64,000 nucleotides of DNA from Prochilodus magdalenae. Its lineage: Eukaryota > Chordata > Actinopteri > Characiformes > Prochilodontidae. Shown piece after piece: positions 9,601 to 21,631 of the stretch. The stretch lies in contig JAMWET010000945.1 of NCBI GenBank assembly GCA_024036415.1, positions 308,501 through 372,500 on the forward strand. The letters are read 5' to 3'. Under the pieces are notes generated by a model. The model saw only the letters and a list, made by a program, of their open reading frames with translations. It was not told where the DNA came from and ran no database searches. Numbering within the stretch: position 1 is the first letter of the stretch; each line of letters starts with the position of its first letter. A program made the translations under genes and the position numbers.

Positions 9601-11089
9601 TCAATCATTTAACTTGATCACAGTAAACTTCCACCCTCATTAAATTTCACAAACACGTATTACTAACACAGAAAACAGAATGTGGAAAACCATCTACAAG
9701 AATAAAAGTACAAGGAGATACCCCAAATTGGCCGTACAAAAACAGAAAGTTCCAACTCCCAACTAGAGTAATATTTGTTTATTTGAGTTGGGGCTGTTGT
9801 CATTTGGAAGCTTGTAAGCACAAACATCTACGATGTAATATAGCTAGTCAGCTAATTTGGCTTTAGGCTTGTAATAAAATAGATGAATGCTATTAAAACC
9901 AAACCAAACAAAATTATGAAATTGTTAATAGCTCTCATTCATACAGCTATTAATCATCAGTTAAATAATACTCACTCTATACACGTCATAATAGTCAGTC
10001 ACATGACAAATGCATAAAAGTACAGGCACTGATGGCTATTGGACATCAAAGTAGCACATGGTCAAATCTGTGGTGTGTGTGTATAAATTTACATTTTTAA
10101 ATGTTTTGGCATCCCAAAGTCGCATCTGGTAGGAGTGCATGTACATTTAAGGCTAAGCATTTAAGAACCTGTTCTGACAGAAGTGGAACTATAACCTGCA
10201 GGTTATGAAGAGTTCCAGCAGGGTGAAAGGGTCTGTGTATTCAATCCTCTCTGCTAAAAATGCCACTTCCCCTAAGCCAGTCAGTGATTGGATGGGTCTC
10301 TGTCTTGTCATAGAAAGACTGTTAGACATGATTCATTGAATGCATACCAAAACCTGGCACCACATACTGCTGCTTTGGGGGCACCTGGCTCCATACCTCG
10401 ACCTGGCTGTAGACCTGAATACTGACCTAACATGCCCAGTAGCTTCAGAATCTCCTTCACTCCCCTTGGAGGACCACAACACCCTGACAGCTACAGTGAA
10501 TGGGTTATAAACAGAACCCAGAGTAACCCTGGATGCTTTGAACTGCTGGAACTCTGACACCCATTGACCCAAATGACCAGAGCAGATCTGTGTTCTAAAA
10601 AATAATCGGAATGTGCACTTTTTAGCATGAAATTAGCCATTACTGAGAGAATGGTGACACCAGATGGTGGCCACGGTGAGACTGTCATTACAGTCAGAGG
10701 GTAATGTATAGGAGTTTGGAATCAATGTCACATTGGCTGCGTTATGGGATCACTCTGCCGTGTTGGCAGGGTTTGTTCTTTGTTTACACATACAGCGCTG
10801 GAGTTGAGAGAGAAATTGAGGTTTGTCAGGCTTATTGTGCAGGTGAATCAAATGAAAAGGAAGTGTATATTTACCTACTCAATAATAATGTCAAAAATAA
10901 CAATATCTAAGTCTAGGCTTATTGATGATATGGATTTTTACAAGCTGCAAACAAGGAGTGAAGTCACTGGATATGTTTATGTTACCAGCTCTATTACTGT
11001 ACTGCCTGGGGGAGGTGTTGCTGCTGCTCTAATTACTTAGCATGAGCAGTAGAAATCCCAGCTTGTCCAATCATGTCTTTCATTCATTA
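9601..11089. other. Unique DNA, no gene seen
   Basis: No coding frame with a recognisable domain. It contains a 16-bp perfect palindrome, ataacctgcaggttat, at 10191-10206. Confidence 0.35.
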
Positions 11090-11600
11090 TCTATATTGCA
11101 TATTCTTCTTGGTCACAGGGTGTGCAGTAGCCTCTCCCAGTGCTCACTGGGCAGAAGGCAGGAAACACACTGGTCAGGTCGGCAGTTAGGGAACACCTAC
11201 ACCTGGACAAGGTAGGTATAAGGCTGAGCACTGGCCCTATATCCCGCCTGAAAATCCCATCATTGTTAAGGTACATTAAGTCCATGAAGGGCTACATATG
11301 GTCATCAAGCAGTATCGGGGCACTGGTCAATGTCATCTTTAGGAAGACGAGTCGACTCAAACCGTGCCATGAGAACAAACCCCACACCAGTATGGAACCA
11401 TCACTAGCCTGGACAGTGCCTTTTTGATAGCTGGGGCCTAATGGCTTTCAGGATCAGCCCAAAACAACTGGTATCATGACTCATCAGACCATGCCAGTCC
11501 TCTAGGGTCCAGTTAGCCACCTCCTAAGCCCAGGTAAGGCAATGTGTTCAATGTTGCGGTGTTAACGGAAGCACTCTGCTGGGTCTTCTGCTTCCATATC
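11090..11600 (-). pseudogene. Tc1-like transposase fragment (family C, minus strand)
   Basis: The minus strand shows the block gactggaccctagaggactgg (core only), a SDES-type first Asp region near 11490 and a FMDLMYLNNDGIF stretch near 11255-11290. These match in order the plus-strand relic at 25.79-26.64 kb. Substitutions, stops and missing ends make it inactive. Confidence 0.65.
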
Positions 11601-13710
11601 TAATATCTAATACTGGAAGCTAATAGAATGCTGCACTGACCTGTGGAACTTTTGAGGCACTCCTCATTAATAATTATTCAACAGAGAGCATCCTAAAAAC
11701 GCTAACTGATCATCATTTGCTTTCTAACTATTAAATGGTCTGTATGAGCTCATTATGCTTCATTTTGGTGCATCGTGCTTGGAGTTCAATGATGCTGCTT
11801 GAGATGTAATAGACCTGTTTACAGATGTGTAGATGTTTATAGACGTTCTCTTTTCAAGAGTCTAATTTCTCACACATGCAAAACTGAAATAACTTCATCG
11901 CTAATTGATGTTATTGTAAAAGCAGAGTAAACCCCTGATTGCAGACCTCAGTTCTGACAATTCTGCTGGAATCACCCTGTGTTTAATATATAGCCTGTAA
12001 TCTGACTACTGTCTTTATTACTGTAACTGTATGTAACCCTGTTACATATATCCCCTTACCACCCAGCCCTGGACATGACATCACATTCCCCAGCCCTAAT
12101 AAACAGGTATCCAAACTAATACTGCATAGAATCTGATATTAAGTCCTTTTTTAAGTAACACTTGTGAGTCAAAAAAAAAAAATCTAATCTGTGCCACTTC
12201 ACCTAGAACTTCACCTAGCCAGAGGTTTTGTTCTGAACTGAAATGCGGCACTCGCACAACAAGGTTATGAGAATTTGCATATAAAATCTGAACTTGGCCC
12301 AAGTCCAGTAAACAGGAATAGCCAGGTCATCTCGAGTTTGGACGAATATTTCAAACTCTAGCTTCAACCTTGTAATGTGAATGTAGCCTTTGTGCTGGAG
12401 CGGCACTTCATTTTTTTTTCACCCTGAGCTAAATCCCAGCTCTCCAGCAAGGTAGAACGCATTCCTCTTCGCTTCTCGCTGCGGGGGGTGCTCTCACTGA
12501 ACAGTGGTGGGCTTTGTGTGGCGAGTATCGGCTGAAAACTTCTCTGCTCGGTGTCAGTGGGCAGTAAGTGATGCTAACATGTATTACGCTACATGAATAT
12601 TTATCACATGAAGTGAACAGGAGACCGAACAGAGTGAAAATGGGGTGGGCCAGGGAGAGAGACAGAGAGAGCATATTAGAGAAAAGGAAGTAGAGATCGA
12701 GAGAGGAGGGGAGAGGAATCTGTTGGGAAAAAGCCACTGTGTGGATGCAGTGCAGTCAGTTTGCCATGCTTGGGTGGTCCGTAGCTCTGTAATTATTGTG
12801 TATGCTCACCAGCGCCCGGCGAGCCTCTGCTCGAAGAGAGATGAACCGGCTGGAGCCAGATGGTTGGAGACATTAGGGGGCCCGAGCTCCTGCCATGCCT
12901 CTCCTTCACACACTGTGCAAACAGTGCCACAGAGCCTCCTCACATGGGCCAGCCTAATCCAAAACAAATTGGACTGAGTATTATTAGCCTTCACTTGATG
13001 GCATCAATTAAGAGACAAAACACTCAGCATGCTCACAAAGAGCATGACTAATTGTCCAGCACTCCTCTTCCTACTGTATCTATTGAACTGAATGCCAGGT
13101 TTTGATTCCCCAGTGGTATCGTAATGTTACCATCCTCATTGCTGTCGGAGAGAGAGGGCTCAAAGTGGTGCTCACTCCACCATGTTTAAATGAGCTCATC
13201 ACCTCTCCTAAAACTAATGGAGCCAAACAGAGCTCTTCGGAGCGATGCCATGTGAGAAACACTTTTGCTTCCCTCTAGAACTTTTCAGTGAGAGTGTATG
13301 CATGGACTCATTAGTCAGATTATAATTAGATTTCTGCAGTTATCTGATTATTCGACTGCTCATGCAAACAGTATATTCAGATGATGTAGACTGGATTAAG
13401 ATCCTGAAATCTGATTCGAAATTCCAATAAAAAGAGCTGGATCTCAGTCTGCAAATGTGTCCAGTGAGTCCAGTAACAGAAATTAGCAAGCAGTATTAAA
13501 AGTAACCACCACAATGGCTCTAAAACACTTTTGGAGTGATGGGAAATTACAATACAAATACATGCTTGACAAAATTAAATATTCTTCATTTTCTAGATGA
13601 CTAAAGTTTAAAAATGTCACAGCACTGAGCTTTGAGTACCACATTAATTTTATGCAACATCTTGTTCTGTAAGTTTATTGGCCGGTTGCAAAGCAGAAAT
13701 GTGTTATTGT
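11601..13710. other. Unique DNA, no gene seen
   Basis: Complex sequence with no recognised domain. The stretch at about 12780-13060 (taattatt, ttggactgagtattattag, catcaattaag) looks like a conserved non-coding block by composition. This is an inference. Confidence 0.35.
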
Positions 13711-14136
13711 TTTGAAATTTTTGTGTTGATGGACAGCCAGATTGTGACGCGCCCAAAGCAATGTTTTTAAACAGACTGGTAGTACAACACAGCAGCAACA
13801 ACATCAAAGCAGACATAACCAAGGGACAAGGCCAAGTCAAAACCAGGCAAACAATCAGACCAGCAACAGAACCAAAGAGGAAAGACAAAAGAGTAAACCA
13901 GAAAGTCAAAATAGAGTCAAACCAGAGACAACAAGAATAACAGCGTGGCAATACTTCACAATGGGTCAGAGTGAAAGGAGCATTTATACAAACAGACTAA
14001 ATTAACAACATGTGTGATCAGTACTCAGGAGACTTGGATCTAGAGAACAGAACGGGATTGGGAGATGACGGACATGTGAAAGTGACGCCATCGGTTGGTG
14101 GGTTATGGGAAATGGAGCCAGAGAGTAGGCATGACA
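13711..14136 (-). repeat. LTR-like dispersed repeat, copy 1
   Basis: Closely similar over its length to the copy at 49.81-50.26 kb and, in inverse orientation, to 59.61-59.95 kb. Its right end is gcatgaca, the inverse of a tgtcatgc start. The best copy has TGTCATG and CATGACA ends, which fits TG...CA solo LTRs, but a non-autonomous DNA element is not excluded. The minus-strand frame across it is incidental. Confidence 0.55.
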
Positions 14137-15892
14137 CTGATAATGCATGTAATGCACTTGGTGGGTCTTTCTGATATTTTTATTTTTAGAAACACTTCAT
14201 GTTTGGAAAAACAAAATCATGTTTTTGCATCTTTTTTATTCTTTTACATCATTTGAAAATGTTAGCTGCTATTCACACTGTGATAGAGGGCCTACTATCC
14301 TTTTCCATGTTCTATAGTATGTTATGTAACTTTTTGTGCATGTAAATGGTTAGAAAGCCACTCGGGAGGTTGACCAGTAAGAACAGAGTGGGTGACCTGA
14401 CTAATCAACCTAATCAGGAGGGAGGCAGGGCTTGAAGACGGAAGATGAATATAGTACAGTATAGAAAAATTATTGTGCTTTGGGAAAATAGAAGCATGTA
14501 GATCTATTTTAGTATGCAAATGAGCAAAATAGGTCCACTTTAAAATGCCAGGACAAATAGATCGATGGATCTTGTCTTGCGACATTAAATTAAACTGAAC
14601 ATATATAATGTTCCTCTGTCTCCTGTCTCAAACTTTTTCGGAGGTTTTAAGAACTATAACTGTCTATAACTGTATACGCTTGTGAACTATGGAGGTATCA
14701 TCAAGATTTTCAAGAGTGTCATTGCTATGGTGCTTCGGCATGAACCTGGTGTCATAAACAATCAGCTTACTCATACATATTTATCTAATTAATGGCTCAC
14801 ATTGGCCAGGAAACCAAGGTCTTCGTTTGGAAAGAGTCCCAGGGAACACCAAATGGACGGAAAAGTTTTCTACTGGCTCATGACCCATCATTTCTCATCA
14901 CTTGCTGTATATCTATTACCATTAGGTATTATTTATTTTTAATACTAATATTTGTCAGATTTGTTGAAGGATTCATCTATGTGAAATGAAGTTCTAAGTA
15001 GGTCAGCCAGTGCAGTGGTTCACATATGGGAGTAGAGTTAGAGGGTGTACAGGGCCTAAGTAGCTCTCATTTCCTTCAGCGCAGAGACAGGTAAACCCAC
15101 AGAACATGACAGCACATCATGCAACTGCAAGGCTTGGAGGACCCTCATGATGTTTTGATATTTATAGCCACAGTTGACCTATTAAAAGTGCTGGAGGATT
15201 TGTGAGTACTCGTGTTATGTTTGCATTAGATTCTTTCACTTCCTTTTATTTTTTATTTCCTGTCGTTCTTTTTTTTTTTTTTTCCAGACGTCACAGAATG
15301 ACATTTTCAAAGACATGCCCAAGCATTTACAATTGACAGATGTTAAGTCAACACACCGCCCGTGACTAAAAATGGAATCCATTAGCGTTATTTCAGTGAT
15401 GTGGAGTGTGATCAGACTGCAGAGGAGAGCTATAATGAGGGAAATGGAAGACTACAGTCATAAAAAGAAGGAAGGAAAGAAATTAGAGCACTTTGCAAAA
15501 ATGACAAATGTAGTTCTGACCTTGTGATTTGCTACTTTGCTTTTATTCTCCACAGCTACAGTTCTGAATGTGAAGCTAATTAAAATGACCCTAAAATATA
15601 TTAACAAAAAAAGCATTTAGTCATTGAATTAAACTGTTTCCCAATTTCACACATATACAACTGATTTCTAACCAGCAAAAGCAATGGTCTAACATCCAGT
15701 AGATTACCTATAGATGTTCAGATTATTCCTAAATTGCTGAAACTTTCTTCATTCCTAGCAGTGTTGTACAGGAGAGAGGTGTTACTGTGAAAACGTTAGT
15801 TCACTATGATGGAACAGAATGCACAGGGTCAGCCAGCAGGGAACATCTGTATGAAGCATTATGGTCTTCTATCTTGGATAGAATAATGTCCC
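14137..15892. other. Unique DNA, no gene seen
   Basis: Contains a T-tract followed by cag near 15270-15288 that resembles a splice acceptor, but no credible exon follows. No element was recognised. Confidence 0.35.
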
Positions 15893-15914
15893 AAATAGAT
15901 AGATAGATAGATAC

Positions 15915-15949
<35 letters not shown>

Positions 15950-15962
15950 CATAGATAGATAC

Positions 15963-15993
<31 letters not shown>

Positions 15994-16028
15994 CATAAAT
16001 AGATACATAGATAGATAGATAGATAGAC

Positions 16029-16068
<40 letters not shown>

Positions 16069-16069
16069 G
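15893..16069. repeat. (GATA)n microsatellite, about 177 bp
   Basis: Tandem agat units with scattered acat, aaat and acag variants. Minus-strand frames giving YLSIYLSI repeats are products of the tetranucleotide and not genes. Confidence 0.97.
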
Positions 16070-16826
16070 TCCTGGAACACCGATAGCTAATAGCAAATAA
16101 AGGAAAAAGCAGATGAGCTAAACTGAAGACTAGTATGTTCGATGACTGAGTGCAATTCGACCACACAGGCTCCTTGCTGAGTACATGATAAGTCAAGATG
16201 ATGTTAAGTCAATGAGCAGATCACCACATCTAGCATATTTTGACAATGGAGGAGCAGTAAAATATGGCATATTGCAGTCATTTTTACAGACGGATGGGAT
16301 GCCAGCTTCTAGTGTATATAGAAATGAATTGAAGGACAGTCTGTATTTAGCCTTGGGAAGTTCTGAAACAGACTGATTCATTATGTCAATCAGAGTGATG
16401 TAATGTAATGAATGTTTAAGGAAACCTGCACTGTTATAAAAATAAGGCATGTTTAATCATTTTGGAGAACAAAGATAATGCACTAAATACTCCGAAAACT
16501 TCATCTTCTGAGAACTGCAATTAAAGTTTGCACATTTGATACACAACATTCTAATAAACAATACAGCATCCCGACAGACGTTTGTTTCAGCTCGCTCCAA
16601 CCATGAAAACAGAGCTCTGATTGTAAGATCATTTAACACATCAAATAGAGCAACTTCGACTAAACATTTTATGCAGTGTCATAATCCCTCGGGTTTGGAG
16701 TTGGTGTGGCTAGATGGCATTAATGTGTTCCTTCAATGTGTTTTAAAAATGAACATCTCATTTTTCATTGATAAAAAACAAACACAGTGTAAATTGGTGA
16801 TGTTTTCTATGACTGAAAAATAATAA
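16070..16826. other. Unique DNA, no gene seen
   Basis: AT-rich; frames up to about 95 codons without any recognised domain. Confidence 0.35.
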
Positions 16827-17330
16827 TGCATGGCCATGATTTTTGGGCCCTCAGGCAGCACTGCTTCATAAACAAACACACTTTGGTAGTGGAAAACACT
16901 CCATGGACTCAGTATCACTTTCCAAAACTATCAACTGTGAGTATAGTTCATCAGTGAATCCACAAGTGCAGATTAAAACTCTACTATGCAAAGAAGCAAG
17001 CAGAGATGAACAGATTCTGAACCGCTGCCACCTTCTTTGGGACTGGGGTCATTTAAGATAGACCAAGGCAAAGTGGAAAAGAGTCCATAGCTCTGTTGGG
17101 AAAGTCTGGCGGTTACATTGACATGCCTGATCCAACTTTTTTTTGAAACCCATTGCTGGCATCAAAATCCAACCAGGCCTGTACAGCGTTTCTCAGTTTC
17201 AAAATTTGATATTTGTCCTATCACTATTTTCAATTAAATATAGTTTGAATATCTCTGTGTTTTGAATAAGCTGTATATCACTGCATTCTGTTTTTACTCA
17301 CATTTGGTACCACATCCTAACTTTAGGAGC
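16827..17330 (+). mobile_element. Internally deleted Tc1 element (5' coding part joined to 3' end)
   Basis: From about 16920 the plus strand reads INCEYSSSVNPQVQ and then CHLLWDWGHLR, the region linking the DNA-binding and catalytic domains of a Tc1 transposase. It continues to an aggcaaagtgg motif just before the expected first catalytic Asp. The sequence then jumps to terminal-repeat sequence (caactttttttt, gctggcatcaaaatcc, cattctgtttttactcac) ending near 17325. The whole catalytic core is missing. It is the same broad family as the minus-strand host element at 1.9-4.65 kb. Confidence 0.65.
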
Positions 17331-17819
17331 TAGGTGGTACATAACTACAGCAACAAGCTCAAGACGTTTCTATATTTATGCATGCCAAGGATAGTCTAAA
17401 CATCAAGCCTTGCTATGTGATGCCAGCATCACGGCTAAAATGGATTTATCTCACTGATCCACATGGAGATAAATGCTGAAGTGTGTTCATTCTGCAAAAG
17501 GTCAAGTAATTATGCAGATTTGCTTCATGACAGAAACCTTTCCAAAGTTGACATATCATAAAAATAAGTTTCCAAGATCTGATTCTTCTCTGCCTATGGG
17601 ATACACAGAGACAATAACAGTAACTTATTATAATTATATATACTGTACGGTGCAAAAGTCTAATGAAGTTATTCATTTTTAAGACAAAGCAGAACACTGA
17701 ATATGATGCTAACTCTGGGTGGACTGACCAGATGTTTTCAAATGTTAAATTACACAGTACGGATGGGTGAACGTAATCTGTAACGATGCATTAATACCAA
17801 AATCTGTTGATAGTGTCTT
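17331..17819. other. No gene seen
   Basis: AT-rich sequence with no recognised element. Confidence 0.3.
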
Positions 17820-18320
17820 TCACATGGATGAGTGGCACCAGAGAACACCACGAAAACATGACTTCCTTCATCAGCTACACCCTGACGCCATAGAAAATGG
17901 GAAGTGGTCATGATGTGACTCAACTGTGGCAAGTGAGTGTATATGAAGGCAGGAGCTAACAGGAAAGCTAACACCAAAGCATCCAAGACAGTCATTGCCA
18001 AAACTGGAAAACCAGAGACTATACCACCAGGCAAACAGAACTAAAGGGAGAAACCAAAGAAAAGAGTCAAAAGACAAGCAACGACTGTTGCACGAGTGAA
18101 TCAAAGAAGAGAACAAAAGGTTCAGTACACAGCAGGAGAGTTGGCAATACTGCACAAAGCAGGAAACAAACTGAACAGGTATATACACACACGAGTGAAT
18201 GAGCCAAAGGGTAAGGGCATCAATACTCAGGTGAAGGTAAATGGGAAAGCAGTCTCTGATTGGTGGTGTGTGGACATGTGGGTTTGACATCACAGATGGG
18301 TGCATCAAGGGAACTGTAGT
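17820..18320 (-). repeat. Possible LTR-like or non-autonomous repeat
   Basis: An A/G-rich plus strand with caaacagaac, ggagagttggcaatactgcacaaag and (t)gattggtggtgtgtgg motifs (first parts only) resembles the style of the repeat at 13.7 kb, without clear alignment. Its minus strand is open for 145 codons, rich in Leu, Phe and Ser. This is probably compositional. Confidence 0.25.
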
Positions 18321-19102
18321 TTTAGGTAGCCGAGGCAGAGGTAGAAATACTGAAGCATAATGATAACATAAAAAATGTATTACTGGGTTTTATTACAGCT
18401 TCTGTTCTTTTGAAAGGACCATCAGGGATATTTCCGCATTCCTTTAGTGAGCACTTCCAAAGTTTGGTGGTCTTAGATGCGGCATTTCACACTTCTCCGC
18501 TTTGATCCACATTTTTTTTTTGATGCACATGTTGACTTCTCACTCCATAAAAACTTCCTTCACACCCCACATGTCCGGTATATGTTCTAATGCAAATTCT
18601 CTTCCTTTTTAACAACATCTTGACAGCTGCACACCCTTTAGACACACTCTATAGCGTTGACTTGTCTTCACAGAAACAGCTGTGTGTGTGGTTTTTTTTT
18701 TTTAGATCTGAAACAAGAGTGAAACTTGATGTTCACCCATCTCTCTCATCTTTCTTTCATCTCTCAAGGATTTAAATACGGTTTATGTGATGGTGACAGT
18801 TTTAATGGCCTACCAGGTCTTTCATGCTTATTAGGAAAAACATGTTTTGTTTCACCCTTCCTATTCTTTATGCTAATGGTAATAATCTAGTCTCATATAA
18901 ACATCCTTTAGATCACCAAAGAAACCTGGCAGGTCAACTAAGGTGAGTTGGCGTAGCTGGTTGTGTCTCATTGAAGGGGAATGAAATGTCAGTGCTTGCT
19001 TTGGGGACAGCTTTTGTTGTGACACAGCTGTAACTTGTTTGGTTTAGCATTAATGGAATGGGAGAGTTAAAGTGGCAGCAGACTGCACAAAAGTACAGAG
19101 TT
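18321..19102. other. Unique DNA, no gene seen
   Basis: Contains short T-tracts (18511-18520, 18692-18701). Nothing else was recognised. Confidence 0.35.
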
Positions 19103-19600
19103 AACTCTTTAAATTAGATTAGATTAGATTCAACTTTGTCATTGTGCAGGTACAGGTACAGAGCCAATGAAATGCAGATAGCATCTAACCAGAAGTCCAA
19201 GTACAGTAGTATTTATATAAAGAGCCGTAGTAATAACTATATACATATAATATGAGCATATCTATATACATATATATGAATGTATAAGAGCAGCATTTAC
19301 AAATGAATGTTTGAACTGTAAGAGTAGTGCAAGTAGACAGTATGTACACAATAAAAATAACATCTGAGGTAGAGATATGAGAACAGTATGTAAACATCAG
19401 TATACAGTATGTAAACATGTGTACAGTAGGCTTGGTGATGAATAAAGTGCATTAACAGTACAGGAGGTGCAAGGATGCAGTAGAGGGAGTGCAATGTAAA
19501 TTAAAGTGTCCGTGCAGCGTTCATGAGACACACAGCCTCATGAAAAAATCTGCTTTTGAGTCTGCTGGTGCGGGAGCGGGGCAGAAATACTGGTAGATTT
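19103..19600 (-). mobile_element. LINE 3' end (L2/Rex1-like tail), minus strand
   Basis: The plus strand starts with attagattagattagatt followed by caactttgtcattgtgcagg, the inverse of a LINE 3' untranslated end with a (TCTAA)n tail. A related end lies at 34.36 kb. Sequence to about 19600 (tcatgagacacacagcctcatg, shortened here) fits the upstream 3' untranslated region of such elements. There is no coding part. Confidence 0.55.
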
Positions 19601-19806
19601 GAAATCCTAGTTAGTGTCGGAGGCTTCAGTGCCATTTTTGGTTGACTATGAGTATAATGCTTTTCACTCTGAAATGGGAATAAATTGCTCTTAAAAGCAG
19701 TTTTGACTGAAAATGAAATAAATCAAAGGATGGTCTCTGACATTTGCACAGTACGATGCACCAGAATAGGCACATAAACATACAAGCATGCATAGAGGAT
19801 CTTTAG

Positions 19807-20364
19807 ACCCCTGGGCTACTGTGCACACTCTCTACAGAAGTGGAATCCACACCAGAGCTCTATCAACCCCAGCGCCATCAATCATGCTGTATAGGATTTA
19901 CATTGTTCTGTTTGGACATTCCGCAAGAGTTTATGGGCTTGAGTGCAAACGTAACCGAAGATTCCAGAACCCACTACCTACCGCAATATATATCCCTCAG
20001 CCCTGACAGCTGGTGCCTCAAGGCGGAGGAACCTGGTGGTAAATAACTTTTCATGTGTGTCATGTTTTTCCTGACTGTTAAAGAGAAACGTCACGTCTTA
20101 TTACAACCAAAACAAAACATAGCTTGGAGCTCAAGTAAACTCAAGGTTTTGCGGCTCATAGTTAAACGCAATTACGACATTCACGAGAGCATGATAATAC
20201 CCTCCTGTGAAGTGCCAGTTGTTTCTGTGGTTAACAGTTTTGGGCGAAAAACATATCAGCCACCCTACTGTTTTCAGTTACTAAAAATTAATGAAAAAAC
20301 CTCAGAGGTATTTTCACCCATTACCATCCTCAAAGCATCGGACGGGCTTGAAACTAAAAATTGA
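19807..20364 (+). other. Unassigned open stretch: two same-frame ORFs split by one stop
   Basis: The frame is open from 19807 to a TAA at 20044 and again to 20364, so about 185 codons carry one internal stop. The first half includes LDIPQEFMGLSANVTEDS and HYLPQYISLSPDSWCLKAEE, with an N-x-T sequon and Cys residues as in extracellular domains. A segment at 19895-20038 (144 bp) lies between an AG and a GTAAAT and would be a phase 1-1 exon. The acceptor has a weak pyrimidine tract. I do not recognise the protein, and chance remains the default explanation. Confidence 0.2.
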
Positions 20365-21631
20365 TTCATCACACTGAGTCCAAATTATGCAGCTTTCATC
20401 TTAGGGCCGTAACAGCAGCCAAAGAGAAGGGTTTTCATAAACTGTAGCAAAATTTCTTCAGGAAATGATGTTGTTATGCACGGTCCTCCGCTTCATTTAC
20501 GGGCAAATAATAGGATGTGTGCATTAATAGAAGTACACAAGACAAGGCGAGAAGGAGTCTTGCCCGACAAGTCCAGAAATGAGGCCTCATCGAGCTTGGA
20601 CATAGTCCAGGGGATTATATAAATCCTACATCTCCTCTGCGGCGGGCATTGTCTCTGAGAGAAAACGCTCACAAGCATTCAGTCGCTCTTTCATTCATTC
20701 CGTTGGTGAACACACAAGCCAGCCTATACAGAAGCACACGAACAGCCCTTGTTTAGATCTGACCTTGACAAGTAGGTCCCCCTGGCACAAAGAGCACACA
20801 GTGAATTGTCCCAGAATAGAGGCTGAAAGCGAGGCGTTCAGCACCTCTCATTATTCCTGGCGAGGGTCAGCGCCACACGCCAATCCTGCTGTCACCTTGC
20901 TCAAAGGTCCCAGCCCTAACAAACAGCAGTCGCCGTGCTGCAGTGGCCCTGGCCACCAACACAGTACATAACGAATTTAACAGTTTGTTGAATTTGGCAC
21001 AGCGCCCTGCGTCCTCCCGCGCTTCTCCATCCAGGAATCCAGCGCAGAAGGATTTTCGCTCATCAGCATGTTTTTGGTCTTATCGCTATTGATGTCACAC
21101 TTAAAGGGATTTAGGTTCTTTACCTGACAGGATTGCCAGGATTATGGATTATGACTGAGAGCTGCGCTCTGTAAATTTATCTACACACGCACATGCCGAT
21201 GTTTGGATTCAAGTTCCTAAGAGTACCTAGAGGAGAAGATTCCTCACCTCTTGCTATTGACATTAATGTACAGCTTTTTATCATGCGAGAGTACAAATGA
21301 CTGGGATCTAATACAGAGCACAGAAGTCTCGTGTAGGATGTAAGTGAAGGAGACCTCACTGTATAGTAAACCTTACATGAAAATCATGCCAATGCTCCTT
21401 CTTAGCAGAAATCAATCTATCTCCAGGGTTTGGGTGTAACAGGAATTTTTATGGCCAATATATGTAGTCAGAACGCATAAATTAACAATTTGTGTTCAGT
21501 TGAAATTACATTTTATAAAGGCAATATTCAAAATGGAATTATGCTCTACATTGTTCAGAGAAAACTACATTTAAAATAAAGAAATAAAACTATCTAAAAA
21601 TAAAAATTTACAAAAACTGAAATCTTAAACA
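20365..21631. other. Unique DNA, possible conserved non-coding block
   Basis: No gene was recognised. About 20400-21130 is complex, moderately GC-rich and free of recognisable repeats, unlike its flanks. Confidence 0.35.

Noticed and set aside
10191..10206. 16-bp perfect palindrome ataacctgcaggttat as a regulatory operator
   Set aside because: Palindromes of this length can occur by chance in 64 kb and no known factor or second copy supports a function.
15250..15380. T-tract plus cag resembling a splice acceptor followed by a 25-codon open stretch
   Set aside because: Such T-tracts occur many times in the window; no donor follows and the peptide has no recognisable match.
15804..16196. Minus-strand frames encoding long YLSIYLSI repeats
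   Set aside because: They translate the (GATA)n microsatellite; all three frames of a tetranucleotide stay open.
17871..18308. 145-codon minus-strand frame, hydrophobic
   Set aside because: Its composition follows from a purine-biased plus strand in a repeat-like segment; similar frames appear opposite the repeat at 13.7 kb.
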